This document shows, piece after piece, positions 16,646 to 25,011 of a DNA stretch of 64,000 nucleotides (positions are counted from its first letter, which is position 1; each line of letters begins with the position of its first letter). The DNA lies in assembly GCF_013327855.1 (NCBI RefSeq), contig NZ_JABUMX010000006.1, positions 124,001 to 188,000 of the forward strand, in the 5' to 3' direction. The notes beneath the pieces were generated by a model, which did not search any database, was not told the origin of the DNA, and worked only from the letters and a program-made list of their open reading frames with translations. This DNA is from Phyllobacterium pellucidum (GTDB lineage: Bacteria; Pseudomonadota; Alphaproteobacteria; Rhizobiales; Rhizobiaceae). A program made the position numbers and the translations under genes.

Positions 16646-17884
16646 CTAGTTCAGTTTACACTTGGTCTCCGGCCTGTCGACGCCGAGCGTATCCAGCTCG
16701 GAGAATTGATGCAGGAAGCCCTCCTGCGGCGAAGTCGACACCACCCCGTGGCCATCGCCGATCAGAACAGGTTGGCGCAACTGCCAATTCCAATTGCGGA
16801 AGGTCAGCTTCTGGCCCTTGAACGCGGCAATCGAGAAACCGTCCGACTTGATGTAGTCCTCGACCTGCTTCGGATCATTGCCTTTCGTCCGTGTGACCGC
16901 CTCGCCGACAATGCGGACCGCAGTCCATGCCTGCATGTCCTTTGAAAGCATCCGGCGACCAGTCGCCTTGGCGAAACGGTTCTGGATTTGCGATCCGCCC
17001 CATTGTTCGCTGGCGGGATGCCAGCTCGAAGCCACAAGCCCCGCCGTGCCTGCAACTGGACGCGGCGTCCAGGTCCGATAGGGCACATAGCTGCCGAAGA
17101 CCTCGCTTTCGTCGGCGACGATCACGACGTCATGTTCGGGCAGGTTCTGGGTGAATACCGGCATCTGCTTTTGTACCTGGATGACGCCTGTGTCAGTGCG
17201 GCGTGCGGTGCCCTTGTCCTCGTAAAGCCGCTCTTCGACGATGGTCGCGCCGAAACGCGTGGCGGCGCGCCTCATCGCATCGGCGTAAAGCTTGTCGCCG
17301 TCGTGGGAGCCATAAAGCAGCACCCATTTGCGCCATTGTTTCCAGACAAGATATTGCGCGAGGCCGTCAGCCAGCATCGAGCGGGTGGGCGCCGTATGGA
17401 AGACATTCGAACGGCATTCCTCTTCCCGAAGCGAATCGTCGGTGGCCCCGACATTGAAGAGGATCGCGCCATTTTCCTTGGCAAGATCGGCGATCGAAAG
17501 CAGTTGCTTGGCTGAAATGTCGGCGAGGATAAAGCGATCGCCCCGCGCCAGCATTTCCTTGAAAACGGGCACGATGTCGGCCTGCGGCTTGGCTTCCGTT
17601 ACATCGAGAATAAAGGATTGGCCGAGAAATTTGCCGGTCGTATTGTTGTCGTTAATGGCAACGTTTGCGCCGGCCACGCCCTCGTCGCGCGGCGGAATAT
17701 CAAGTACGGAGAGCGCAAGTTGCGGCTCATAGGCGCGCAGATAACCGATGCGTACATCAAGCGCAGGTTTTGCAGATTTGTCGGGTTGTGTAGCTTGTGC
17801 GTTTAGGGAAGGGACGTTGACGAAGAGCAAAAAAAAGCCGAATAAAAAAACGAGAGTGTTTGGCACCGTACTCTTCATAATCAT
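16646..17884 (-). CDS. lutA: ABC transporter substrate-binding protein, PQQ-dependent alcohol dehydrogenase (lut-like) system
   Basis: Periplasmic binding protein of the Leu/Ile/Val-type fold, first gene of the lut-like operon. The signal peptide is MIMKSTVPNTLVFLFGFF with cleavage near LNAQ. The mature part includes VRIGYLRAYEP, ADIVPVFKEML, LFNVGATDDSLREEEC and WVLLYGSHDGD. The chosen ATG 17884 begins the signal peptide with a GGA nine bases upstream; the frame stays open to 17914. In methylotrophs the homologous lutA is needed for lanthanide import. The ligand here is inferred only from that. Confidence 0.83.
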   Translation of the reverse strand: MIMKSTVPNTLVFLFGFFLLFVNVPSLNAQATQPDKSAKPALDVRIGYLRAYEPQLALSVLDIPPRDEGVAGANVAINDNNTTGKFLGQSFILDVTEAKPQADIVPVFKEMLARGDRFILADISAKQLLSIADLAKENGAILFNVGATDDSLREEECRSNVFHTAPTRSMLADGLAQYLVWKQWRKWVLLYGSHDGDKLYADAMRRAATRFGATIVEERLYEDKGTARRTDTGVIQVQKQMPVFTQNLPEHDVVIVADESEVFGSYVPYRTWTPRPVAGTAGLVASSWHPASEQWGGSQIQNRFAKATGRRMLSKDMQAWTAVRIVGEAVTRTKGNDPKQVEDYIKSDGFSIAAFKGQKLTFRNWNWQLRQPVLIGDGHGVVSTSPQEGFLHQFSELDTLGVDRPETKCKLN

Positions 17885-18039
17885 ACCATTCCGTTTTGCC
17901 GCCATTCGCGTCATGGCGGTCGCTTAAGAACAGAGGTGCCCAGAGTGTTTTTAAACAAGCCCGCCGAAATCTCAACCCACCGTGTCAGCTTTTCTCACGC
18001 GTTGGTTGATGTGATGTTCATTCTGTCGGGAGCGCGCCA
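17885..18039. promoter_or_regulatory. Divergent promoter region between lutA-like and the mfnB-folB fusion
   Basis: These 155 bases separate two divergent operons and must hold their promoters. A ribosome site GGGAG precedes the plus-strand ATG. I see no strong inverted repeat. Confidence 0.5.
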
Positions 18040-19233
18040 ATGACGCAGATGCTGGCCAGCGTAAGGGATCGCCAGGAAGCGGAAATCGTCTTTCTGAACG
18101 GCGCCGATATCATCGATCTGAAGGATCCGGCAAATGGTGCCCTGGGCGCGGTGGAACTATCCAAGCTATTGGAAGTAAAGGATTATATTGCCGGACGCCG
18201 ACCGCTCAGCGCTGCCTGTGGCGATCTGCCGATGCACCCTGACACAATCCGCAGCAAGGTCGAGGAAATTGCGGCGGCCGGGATCGATTATCTCAAGGTT
18301 GGGTTCTTCCCGAACGCGCAGCTCGATGCCTGCATCGAGGTACTGAAGCCGCTCGCAACGCACGGAAAATTGATTGCCGTTCTCTTCGCGGATCATGTGG
18401 CGGAATATGATGAAAACCTTGTCGAGAAGCTGGCCGCTGCAGGGTTTCATGGCGTTATGATCGATACCGCGGACAAGGCTTCGGGCCGGCTGCTCGACCA
18501 CATGACGCCCGACCAGATCGGCCATTTCATCAAGGAGTGCCATTCGCACGAATTGATGTGCGGCGTAGCGGGATCGCTCGAGGCGCCGGACGTTCCACGG
18601 CTCCTTGCCTTCAAGCCGGATTTTCTCGGATTTCGCGGGGCGCTGTGCGCGGGGCTCAGCCGTAATTCGCCTGTTGACGCGCAGGCGACAGCGAAGATAC
18701 GTGGCCTTATTCCGGAAACGGAGGGGCTGCGTGCGCCTCCGGGTGTCGACTACAAGCTGCTCGCCGCCCGCGCCTATTTTCCCGATCCCGCAGAAGCCGG
18801 CCTCGGAACCGACAAGATCTTCGTCAGGGATTTCGTCGTTCCCGTGCAGATCGGCGCCTATAGTTTCGAACACGGCAAGAGCCAGAAGGTTCGCTTCGAT
18901 GTTACTGCGGATGTGCTCCGCGTGACGCGCAATCCCGAGGACATGCGCCATGTCGTTTCCTACGACCTCATAATGGACGGCATCCGGGCGATCGTTGCGC
19001 AGGGCCATGTCGAGCTCGCCGAGACATTGGCGGAACAGGTGGCGGCGCTGGTTCTGGAAAATCCACGCGTGACCCGTGTTGTCGTCCGGGCGGAGAAACT
19101 GGAACTCGGGCCAGGCGGCGTCGGCGTCGAGATCGAGCGCAAGAACGACATGCGAAACTCGGCCAAGTCGAGACAGGGCAAGGCCGAGCAGGTGCATGTG
19201 CATGGAGGCAGGAAGGGCGGCGCCTCCTCATGA
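18040..19233 (+). CDS. Fusion of (5-formylfuran-3-yl)methyl phosphate synthase (MfnB) and dihydroneopterin aldolase-like domain (FolB)
   Basis: Two cofactor-synthesis domains in one 397-residue chain. Residues ~1-235 match MfnB (DUF556), which condenses two glyceraldehyde-3-phosphates into the furan precursor of methanofuran. Its two key lysines are visible as K28 (IIDLKDP) and K86 (YLKVGFF). Residues ~255-380 match the FolB/dihydroneopterin aldolase fold (DKIFVRDFVVPVQIGAYSFEH), fitting the pterin branch of methanopterin synthesis. A ~25-residue tail is basic and His-containing. It heads a tightly overlapping five-gene operon. The furan and pterin branches would thus be made in fixed ratio. 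Confidence 0.87.
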   Translation: MTQMLASVRDRQEAEIVFLNGADIIDLKDPANGALGAVELSKLLEVKDYIAGRRPLSAACGDLPMHPDTIRSKVEEIAAAGIDYLKVGFFPNAQLDACIEVLKPLATHGKLIAVLFADHVAEYDENLVEKLAAAGFHGVMIDTADKASGRLLDHMTPDQIGHFIKECHSHELMCGVAGSLEAPDVPRLLAFKPDFLGFRGALCAGLSRNSPVDAQATAKIRGLIPETEGLRAPPGVDYKLLAARAYFPDPAEAGLGTDKIFVRDFVVPVQIGAYSFEHGKSQKVRFDVTADVLRVTRNPEDMRHVVSYDLIMDGIRAIVAQGHVELAETLAEQVAALVLENPRVTRVVVRAEKLELGPGGVGVEIERKNDMRNSAKSRQGKAEQVHVHGGRKGGASS

Positions 19234-19865
19234 AACCGCTTGTCGTGAAGCTCGGCGGGAGCACGGCGGGAAAGGCGGAAATGCAGCACTGGATCGACGC
19301 TCTGGCGAGCTCGACCTTTCCGCTCGTAATCGTCCCCGGCGGTGGCCCCTTTGCGGACCAGGTGCGGCTTGCGCAAAAGCGGTTCGGCATTTCGGATGAC
19401 GCTGCTCACGCCATGGCGATCCTCTCCATGGATCAGTTCGGCATGATGCTTGCCGAGCGCCATGACAGGCTTCGCCTTGCCCGAACTGTCGGCGAGATAG
19501 GTGACGTGCTGGTGGCGGAACGTATTCCTGTCTGGCTGCCTTCGACCATGACGATCGACGCCGCCGATGTCGAGCGCTCTTGGAATGTGACGTCCGATTC
19601 GCTGAGCGCTTGGCTCGCAGAAAAACTCGGGGCCAAAGCGCTGCTTCTCATCAAACAGACGGACGAATACCTGCATTGCGCATCGCTTTCCGCCCTTGCT
19701 GACGCCGCTATTGTCGATCCGCTGCTGGACAAGATGCTTGCCCCCGACATTGATCTTTATATTGCCGGTCCGCAGACACTCGACGCGTTGAAATTACCCT
19801 TGGCAACGATCCCCGGACACCCGATCATGCGTTGCAGTATTGTTGAAGACATGGGTGCTCAATGA
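19230..19865 (+). CDS. Amino acid kinase family protein, MfnE-like (aminomethylfuran phosphate kinase)
   Basis: A 211-residue kinase of the aspartate/glutamate/uridylate kinase superfamily. It opens VVKLGGSTAG, followed by IVPGGGPFADQV, and has a late ALLLIKQTDEYL strand. In methanogens MfnE phosphorylates aminomethylfuran phosphate to the diphosphate used in methanofuran synthesis. The position directly after the MfnB domain, with a four-base overlap, supports the same role. The substrate is inferred from context. Confidence 0.8.
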   Translation: MKPLVVKLGGSTAGKAEMQHWIDALASSTFPLVIVPGGGPFADQVRLAQKRFGISDDAAHAMAILSMDQFGMMLAERHDRLRLARTVGEIGDVLVAERIPVWLPSTMTIDAADVERSWNVTSDSLSAWLAEKLGAKALLLIKQTDEYLHCASLSALADAAIVDPLLDKMLAPDIDLYIAGPQTLDALKLPLATIPGHPIMRCSIVEDMGAQ

Positions 19866-20413
19866 CACAACTTCATAGGCCGCGCTGGGCCTGGGCCCTT
19901 ACCGGCTCGGGCCATTTCTTCATCGAAAGCTTCGAGTTGATCCGCACGCTCGAACACTGCGATATATTCGTATCCAAAGCGGCGAATGAGGTCCTGCGCA
20001 TGTATGGCCTGAAGCTCGATTTCCCCGATACGATGCGCGTTCTCCACGACAAGACGGCCAGTTCAATCCCGATCGGAGGGTTTTACCACGGCGTTTATCA
20101 TACGGCAGTGATTGCACCGGCTACCTCGAATACGGTGGCGAAATGCGTGGCTGGCATATCGGACTCCTTGCCCACCAATGTTTACGCGCAGGCCGGCAAG
20201 TGCCGCGTGCCGTCGATCGTCTTTGCCTGCGACACCGCGCCGGAACTAGAAACCATGGCGCCGGGCGGCATGGTCAAGGTCTATCCACGGCCCATCGACC
20301 TGGAAAACACCGAGCGCCTGAAGGCCTATCCCCGTACCAAGGTTGTGGAATCACTTTCCGAACTGCAGGGGCTCATCGCACAGCGGCAAAATGAGATTGC
20401 CAGCGATGGCTGA
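19862..20413 (+). CDS. Flavoprotein, DmrB-like (dihydromethanopterin reductase / archaeoflavoprotein family)
   Basis: This is a 183-residue flavoprotein of the UbiX/Dfp-like fold: ALTGSGHFF at the N-terminus, VSKAANEVLRMYGL, and VIAPATSNTVAKCVAGISDSL, the family's nucleotide-binding loop. DmrB relatives reduce dihydromethanopterin to the active tetrahydro form. It overlaps its neighbours by four and eight bases. The assignment as a pterin reductase follows from family and context. Confidence 0.8.
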   Translation: MTQLHRPRWAWALTGSGHFFIESFELIRTLEHCDIFVSKAANEVLRMYGLKLDFPDTMRVLHDKTASSIPIGGFYHGVYHTAVIAPATSNTVAKCVAGISDSLPTNVYAQAGKCRVPSIVFACDTAPELETMAPGGMVKVYPRPIDLENTERLKAYPRTKVVESLSELQGLIAQRQNEIASDG

Positions 20414-21806
20414 GCGCCTGCTGTTCCTGACCGGGCACTTGGCGCGCTCGCGGCTGGAGCGGGTTCTCGCGGACCTCGGGGAAACGACTTTTTCCTATGA
20501 GATCGTCGATATCGGCGTGAAGGTCGCGGCCTTGATGACCGAGGAAATCATTTCGCGCCGTTTGAAGCCGCCGTTCACTGCGGACCGCGTGATCCTGCCT
20601 GGGCGCTACCGGGGTGATCTTGCGCGGCTGAGCGACAGGTTCGGTGTGGCTTTTGTGCGCGGTCCGGATGAGGTGGCCGATCTTCCCGCCTTCCTTGGGA
20701 GGTCCGGTAGGCCGGTCGACCTTTCGCGCCACGACATGAGGATTTTTGCCGAAATTGTCGACGCATCGGCATTGGGCATCGAGGCGCTGGTGCGGCGTGC
20801 AATGACGCTCAGCGCCGCTGGCGCCGATGTAATCGATCTTGGTTGCCTGCCGGAAACGCCGTTTCCGCATCTCGCCGAGGCCGTTCGCAGCCTGAAGGCA
20901 TTGGGCCTCAAGGTCAGCGTTGATTCCGCCAATATCAAGGAGCTGGAGGTGGGGGCCGCAGCTGGCGCCGACTATCTCCTCAGCCTGACCGAGGAGACCG
21001 TTTGGCTTGCCGAAAAATATCGTGCGACCCCCATCCTCATCCCCGCGGCTGCCGGCGATCTCGATTCACTCGGCCGTGCGATTTCAGCGGCGCAGACGGC
21101 CGGTGTCTCCTTCATAGCCGATCCGGTTCTCGATCCCATTCATTTCGGCTTTGCGGCCTCGATTGGCCGTTTCATCGAAGCGCGGAAACGCTGGCCGGAC
21201 ATTGCCATGATGATGGGCACAGGCAATCTCACCGAACTTACCGACGCCGACTCTTCAGGGGTTACGGCGGTCCTCGCCGGACTTTGTTCCGAACTCTCGA
21301 TCCAAAATGTGCTCGTCGTCAACGTCAGTCCGCACACGGTGCGCACCGTTGAAGAGCATGACCGCGCCCGCCGCATGATGTTCGCTGCGAAGGAGGATCA
21401 CGCCTTGCCGCGTGGTTACGATGCCGGATTGTTGCAGGTGCATGATCGCAAACCCTATCCGCACAGCATTCAGGATATCGATACGCTCGCCGCTGACGTT
21501 CGCGATGCGAATTTCCGCATCATGACCGCGCCTGACGGTGTCCATGTTTTCAACGGCAAGGGCCACCGGACGGCACAGGACGTATTCGAACTTTTCCCTG
21601 GTCTCGGCGTTGAGGCTGATGGCGCGCACGCCTTCTATCTCGGTGCGGAACTGACGAAAGCGGAAATCGCCTGGAAGCTCGGCAAGCGTTATGCGCAGGA
21701 CGAGCCGCTCGCATGGGGCGCTGCTGCGCCTGAGAAACAAGAGGACCGCACGAGGCTGGCCGAGGCCGGACATACGTTGCGGACAAAAAAGGATGTGGCG
21801 CCATGA
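20406..21806 (+). CDS. DUF6513 / dihydropteroate synthase-like protein of the methanopterin pathway
   Basis: This protein has 466 residues. The N-terminal ~130 residues (ERLLFLTGHLARSRLERVL) have no fold I can name. A DHPS-like TIM barrel follows (GADVIDLGCLPET, LKVSVDSANIKELEVG, FIADPVLDP). Dihydropteroate synthase-like proteins of this kind occur only with tetrahydromethanopterin genes and are thought to join pterin and arylamine parts. ATG 20406 is taken because it overlaps the previous stop; the frame is open further upstream inside the flavoprotein gene. The exact reaction is not established. Confidence 0.8.
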   Translation: MAERLLFLTGHLARSRLERVLADLGETTFSYEIVDIGVKVAALMTEEIISRRLKPPFTADRVILPGRYRGDLARLSDRFGVAFVRGPDEVADLPAFLGRSGRPVDLSRHDMRIFAEIVDASALGIEALVRRAMTLSAAGADVIDLGCLPETPFPHLAEAVRSLKALGLKVSVDSANIKELEVGAAAGADYLLSLTEETVWLAEKYRATPILIPAAAGDLDSLGRAISAAQTAGVSFIADPVLDPIHFGFAASIGRFIEARKRWPDIAMMMGTGNLTELTDADSSGVTAVLAGLCSELSIQNVLVVNVSPHTVRTVEEHDRARRMMFAAKEDHALPRGYDAGLLQVHDRKPYPHSIQDIDTLAADVRDANFRIMTAPDGVHVFNGKGHRTAQDVFELFPGLGVEADGAHAFYLGAELTKAEIAWKLGKRYAQDEPLAWGAAAPEKQEDRTRLAEAGHTLRTKKDVAP

Positions 21807-22411
21807 CCTACATCAGGGAAACGATCGTAACGACTGTGGACAATCAAGGCGCGGTGCATATCGCTCCGCTCGGCATTATCCAGCAGGACGACAAATGGAT
21901 CATTGCGCCGTTCCGGCCGTCAAAGACGCTGGAAAACCTCGCTGCAGTGCCCTATGCAATCGCCAACTACACGGACGATATGCTGGTTTTTGCCGGATGC
22001 CTGACCGGGCGCAAAGACTGGCCCACTGTCGCCGTCAAGGGTTGCAAAGTTCCCCGTCTCCAATCGGCGCTCAGCCACTCGGTTCTGAAGGTTGTTTCGG
22101 TCAATGATGACGGCCTTCGACCCCAGCATCTTTGCGAGATCGTGTCGGAAGAGACGCACGCTCCGTTTACCGGGCTCAACCGCGCCAAGGCAGCCATCCT
22201 CGAACTCGCGATTCTCGTCAGCCGATTACACATGCTGCCACCTGAAAAGATCGAGGCCGAGATAAAATATCTATCGATAGCCATGGAGAAAACGGCCGGC
22301 CCTGACGAGCAACAGGCCTGGTCATGGCTGATGCAAAGAGTGAAGGACCATCGCGATGCCCGCGATGCGAAAGGCAAGGATGCCATCCATCATGAGCATC
22401 ATCACGGCTGA
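21803..22411 (+). CDS. DUF447 family protein, tetrahydromethanopterin cluster
   Basis: A 202-residue protein with a split-barrel flavin-reductase-like start (YIRETIVTTVDNQGAVHIAPLGIIQ). It has a helical second half and an unusual His-rich end (AIHHEHHHG). DUF447 proteins are a conserved, functionally open member of the C1 cofactor set. It overlaps the upstream gene by four bases. Its last 10 bases overlap the tail of the convergent hydantoinase-like gene. Confidence 0.78.
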   Translation: MTYIRETIVTTVDNQGAVHIAPLGIIQQDDKWIIAPFRPSKTLENLAAVPYAIANYTDDMLVFAGCLTGRKDWPTVAVKGCKVPRLQSALSHSVLKVVSVNDDGLRPQHLCEIVSEETHAPFTGLNRAKAAILELAILVSRLHMLPPEKIEAEIKYLSIAMEKTAGPDEQQAWSWLMQRVKDHRDARDAKGKDAIHHEHHHG

Positions 22412-23487
22412 TAGGGAGCTTCAGTTCCTTTAAGATGCATTGAGCCCAAAAGTGCGACCGCAGCAGCCGGCGCCGCCTTGCTCGCATCATCGCGCGCAGC
22501 ATCGGTTGCCGGGATAAGCGATCCGAAATCGAGAAAGGGGCGTTCAAGTCGCGCTGCAAGACGCTTGATCTGCGGCCGGCCAATGCCCGCACCGACGATA
22601 GGTGCCGCATAATTCGACCCTATGCGCCGCGCAACGCGGAAGGCGCCGTCATGGATCATGCGCAGCTGATGCTCGCTGAACCACCGCGCGATATCCACCC
22701 ACTCGTCGTATTCCAGATCGGCACTGTCGCGCCCGACCATGCGTGCGAGACGCGCCATAGAGCCGGCGACAGACTTTGCCTGGCGATCGGCCGATGGATA
22801 TTTGTCGTCGGCTTCATCCAGCGTGCCGAGAATGCGGCCGAGATCGGCGGTGTTGGCGAAGTATTCGTTCATCAGGGGTGTCATGCGGCCTTGCACCGGT
22901 ACCAGCGCCGCGATGCCGATAAGCGCCGAACGGGCAAATCCCGTGTAGACCAGTTCTCCCGTCAAAAGCCGCTCAGCATCGGTATAGCCGTCGATCGCGA
23001 TCTCGCCGGCCTTGAAGGCAAGGATGTCGGTGGTGGTCGAACCCATATCGACGAAAAGCCCGCTGTCCAGGAGCTTGGCGCTTAAACTTGCCGTCGCGTG
23101 CCAATTTGCAGACGCAATGTCGCTTCCAAGCCCGCGCGCCGTCGTGACATCGCAAAATCCCGCCCGTCCCGCATAGATCAGCGTGTCATCGCTACCGAAT
23201 TCGGCCTCAATAAGATCGAGCAGGCCGGCGATCCCTGAGTCGCGCGACGCAAAGGTGTCGGAAAGTTCGCCGGTCATGGTGAAGACATTGAGGTTGCCCG
23301 CTTTGCGCAAAGGCCCCATTTCACGCAGCGCTGCGCGCAATTGGTCGATGCCGAGCCATAGGGGGGTCTTTACAATCTGCGCGGAGACGATCTCACCGCC
23401 CAGGCATTTCGCCTGTTTCAGGTGTGCACCGCCAAGATCCCAACCGGTTACGAGGGGCTTTCTTTCATTGGCAAATCGCGGTTTCAT
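22402..23487 (-). CDS. Hydantoinase/oxoprolinase-like protein of tetrahydromethanopterin-linked C1 transfer
   Basis: A 361-residue actin-like ATPase-fold protein. Phosphate-binding loops are seen in TGWDLGGAHLK and LFVDMGSTTTDILAF, and a third motif in APIVGAGIGRPQIKRL. It matches the family described as a probable H4MPT-linked C1 transfer pathway protein; the reaction is unknown. The frame extends upstream, but ATG 23487 precedes the conserved start. That ATG shares bases with the ATG of the divergent HisA-like gene, and the 3' end overlaps DUF447, so this gene is overlapped on both ends. Confidence 0.82.
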   Translation of the reverse strand: MKPRFANERKPLVTGWDLGGAHLKQAKCLGGEIVSAQIVKTPLWLGIDQLRAALREMGPLRKAGNLNVFTMTGELSDTFASRDSGIAGLLDLIEAEFGSDDTLIYAGRAGFCDVTTARGLGSDIASANWHATASLSAKLLDSGLFVDMGSTTTDILAFKAGEIAIDGYTDAERLLTGELVYTGFARSALIGIAALVPVQGRMTPLMNEYFANTADLGRILGTLDEADDKYPSADRQAKSVAGSMARLARMVGRDSADLEYDEWVDIARWFSEHQLRMIHDGAFRVARRIGSNYAAPIVGAGIGRPQIKRLAARLERPFLDFGSLIPATDAARDDASKAAPAAAVALLGSMHLKGTEAPYQP

Positions 23488-24208
23488 GGCACTCTCATCA
23501 CTTGGATTCGATCCTGTGCATATCATTCCGGTAATCGACATAAAAGACGGCCGCGTGGTGCGGGCGCATCTCGGCGATCGTGCCAATTATCGCCCCATCG
23601 AGACCCCGCTGAGCCCGACGGCCGAGATAGGCGATGTCGCACGGGGCCTTAACTCGCTCTATCCGTTTCCACTTGTCTACGTCGCCGATCTCGACGCAAT
23701 CGAAGGCCGCCATCCGCCACTTCACCTCGTGTCGCAACTGCAGGACGCGCTCGCGCCCTCGGCCATCTGGCTAGATGCCGGATTCTCTGCTCAAGAAGAG
23801 GTTGAACAAGCACTGTCGCTCAAGGGAATTGTTCCGGTCATTGGCTCCGAGTCCCAGCGCGATTTGGCGCTTCTCAAGATGCCCGGCATCATTCTATCCC
23901 TAGATTTTCGCGGCAACGCATTTCTTGGACCAGAGGGGATCCTCGCGGATGCCCAAACCTGGCCGTCGAATATCATCGTGATGACCCTTGGCAGTATTGG
24001 CGCGAACGCGGGTCCGAACTTCAGTTGGCTAGCTGACATAAAGCGGCGTGCCGGCAATCGATCGGTCATCGCCGCCGGCGGTATCCGCGATGCCAACGAC
24101 CTTCACCAGCTCGCCGCCATGGGCATCGAGGGCGCACTTGTAGCGACGTCGCTTCACAATGGTGCTCTCGCCTCAGAGGCGATCGCATCTTTCATGCACA
24201 AGGTGTGA
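23486..24208 (+). CDS. HisA/HisF-like TIM-barrel protein of the C1 cofactor cluster
   Basis: A 240-residue (beta/alpha)8 protein. It opens HIIPVIDIKDGRVVRA, which is HisA-like, followed by LVYVADLDAIEG, IWLDAGF, LSLDFRGNAFLG, IIVMTLGSIG and VIAAGGIRDANDL. It is not histidine biosynthesis by context. HisA-like proteins are known in bacterial tetrahydromethanopterin gene clusters, with no proven activity. The ATG lies on the same CATG palindrome as the start of the divergent gene, so its ribosome site must lie inside that gene's first codons; none is strong. A GTG at residue ~11 is an alternative. Confidence 0.75.
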   Translation: MALSSLGFDPVHIIPVIDIKDGRVVRAHLGDRANYRPIETPLSPTAEIGDVARGLNSLYPFPLVYVADLDAIEGRHPPLHLVSQLQDALAPSAIWLDAGFSAQEEVEQALSLKGIVPVIGSESQRDLALLKMPGIILSLDFRGNAFLGPEGILADAQTWPSNIIVMTLGSIGANAGPNFSWLADIKRRAGNRSVIAAGGIRDANDLHQLAAMGIEGALVATSLHNGALASEAIASFMHKV

Positions 24209-24222
24209 AAAGGCGCAGAGCC

Positions 24223-24252
24223 TTCGAGGAAGAGGGTGTCCCCTTCCTCGAA
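24223..24252. terminator. Hairpin between convergent HisA-like gene and fae
   Basis: A perfect 10-bp stem (TTCGAGGAAG at 24223-24232, CTTCCTCGAA at 24243-24252) starts 14 bases after the HisA-like stop and lies 87 bases beyond the fae stop. T-runs are weak on both sides. It could serve as a bidirectional terminator. Confidence 0.65.
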
Positions 24253-24338
24253 ACCTAGAATCCCAAGAGTTTTGCCAACCGGCGCAGCAGGCCATCCGGT
24301 TCAACAGAGGGCGCGCTCTGTGCGGGGTTGTCTCTTGT

Positions 24339-24845
24339 CTATGCGCTGAAGGGGTGCTTCACGGAATCGCGCTGGGCGGTTGCTTCCGCGGCCGTCGGCT
24401 TGCCCGTTACTGCGCGTTGGATTGCTTCCTTCGTGGCGCGATAGTTGTAGTCCTGGATCTTCGCGTCGCTCTCTGCTTCCCAATGGATGAAAACGCCAAC
24501 GCAGATGAAGATATCGTCGGCTTCGTCCGCAGGAATCGTTCCGTCGGCAACACTGTCCTGAACCGCCTTGGCAACAGCATGCTGTGCCGGTCCGAACATC
24601 TGGACGGCCTGCTTGGCGCCCTTGATAGTAACCTTGTTGAACAGGATCGTATTGGGTTTGCATGCGAGGTTCGGAGCAATGACGGCAAGCAGGGAGGTGA
24701 ACCCATCCTTGTTGTTCGTCAACGCATTGCAGAATGCCGTCTCAACGGCACTGCCACGCGGCCCGATCAGAAGATCGATATGCGCAACTTCATTTCCGTC
24801 GCCAACCAGCGACTCGCCAACCATAACTTTATTGATTTTCGCCAC
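24339..24845 (-). CDS. fae: Formaldehyde-activating enzyme Fae
   Basis: Cytoplasmic enzyme that speeds condensation of formaldehyde with tetrahydromethanopterin to methylene-H4MPT. The 168 residues match the family (~170). The catalytic His is H22 in [16 protein letters not shown], and [16 protein letters not shown] and [18 protein letters not shown] segments are conserved. AGGGAGGAAAT precedes the ATG. It stands alone, between a hairpin and a ~166-base gap before the CitG-like gene, which suits separate high expression. Confidence 0.97.
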   Translation of the reverse strand: MAKINKVMVGESLVGDGNEVAHIDLLIGPRGSAVETAFCNALTNNKDGFTSLLAVIAPNLACKPNTILFNKVTIKGAKQAVQMFGPAQHAVAKAVQDSVADGTIPADEADDIFICVGVFIHWEAESDAKIQDYNYRATKEAIQRAVTGKPTAAEATAQRDSVKHPFSA

Positions 24846-25011
24846 AGCCTATTTCCTCCCTATAGCGGTCCCAAATGGTTCGTCCAAAGATGCCGCACCT
24901 CGAGACACGACGCTCGATGGACAGCTATCCTTGTTCGCAGCACCCTTGAGTTGGGGGTCGGTTGGCCAGATAGCAGCGGATGAAATCCACTAACGAAATT
25001 CAACCATTTAC

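Noticed and set aside
23422..24208. Longer version of the HisA-like protein starting inside the hydantoinase-like gene
   Set aside because: The extension has no similarity to HisA-like proteins and would be antisense to a conserved coding region.
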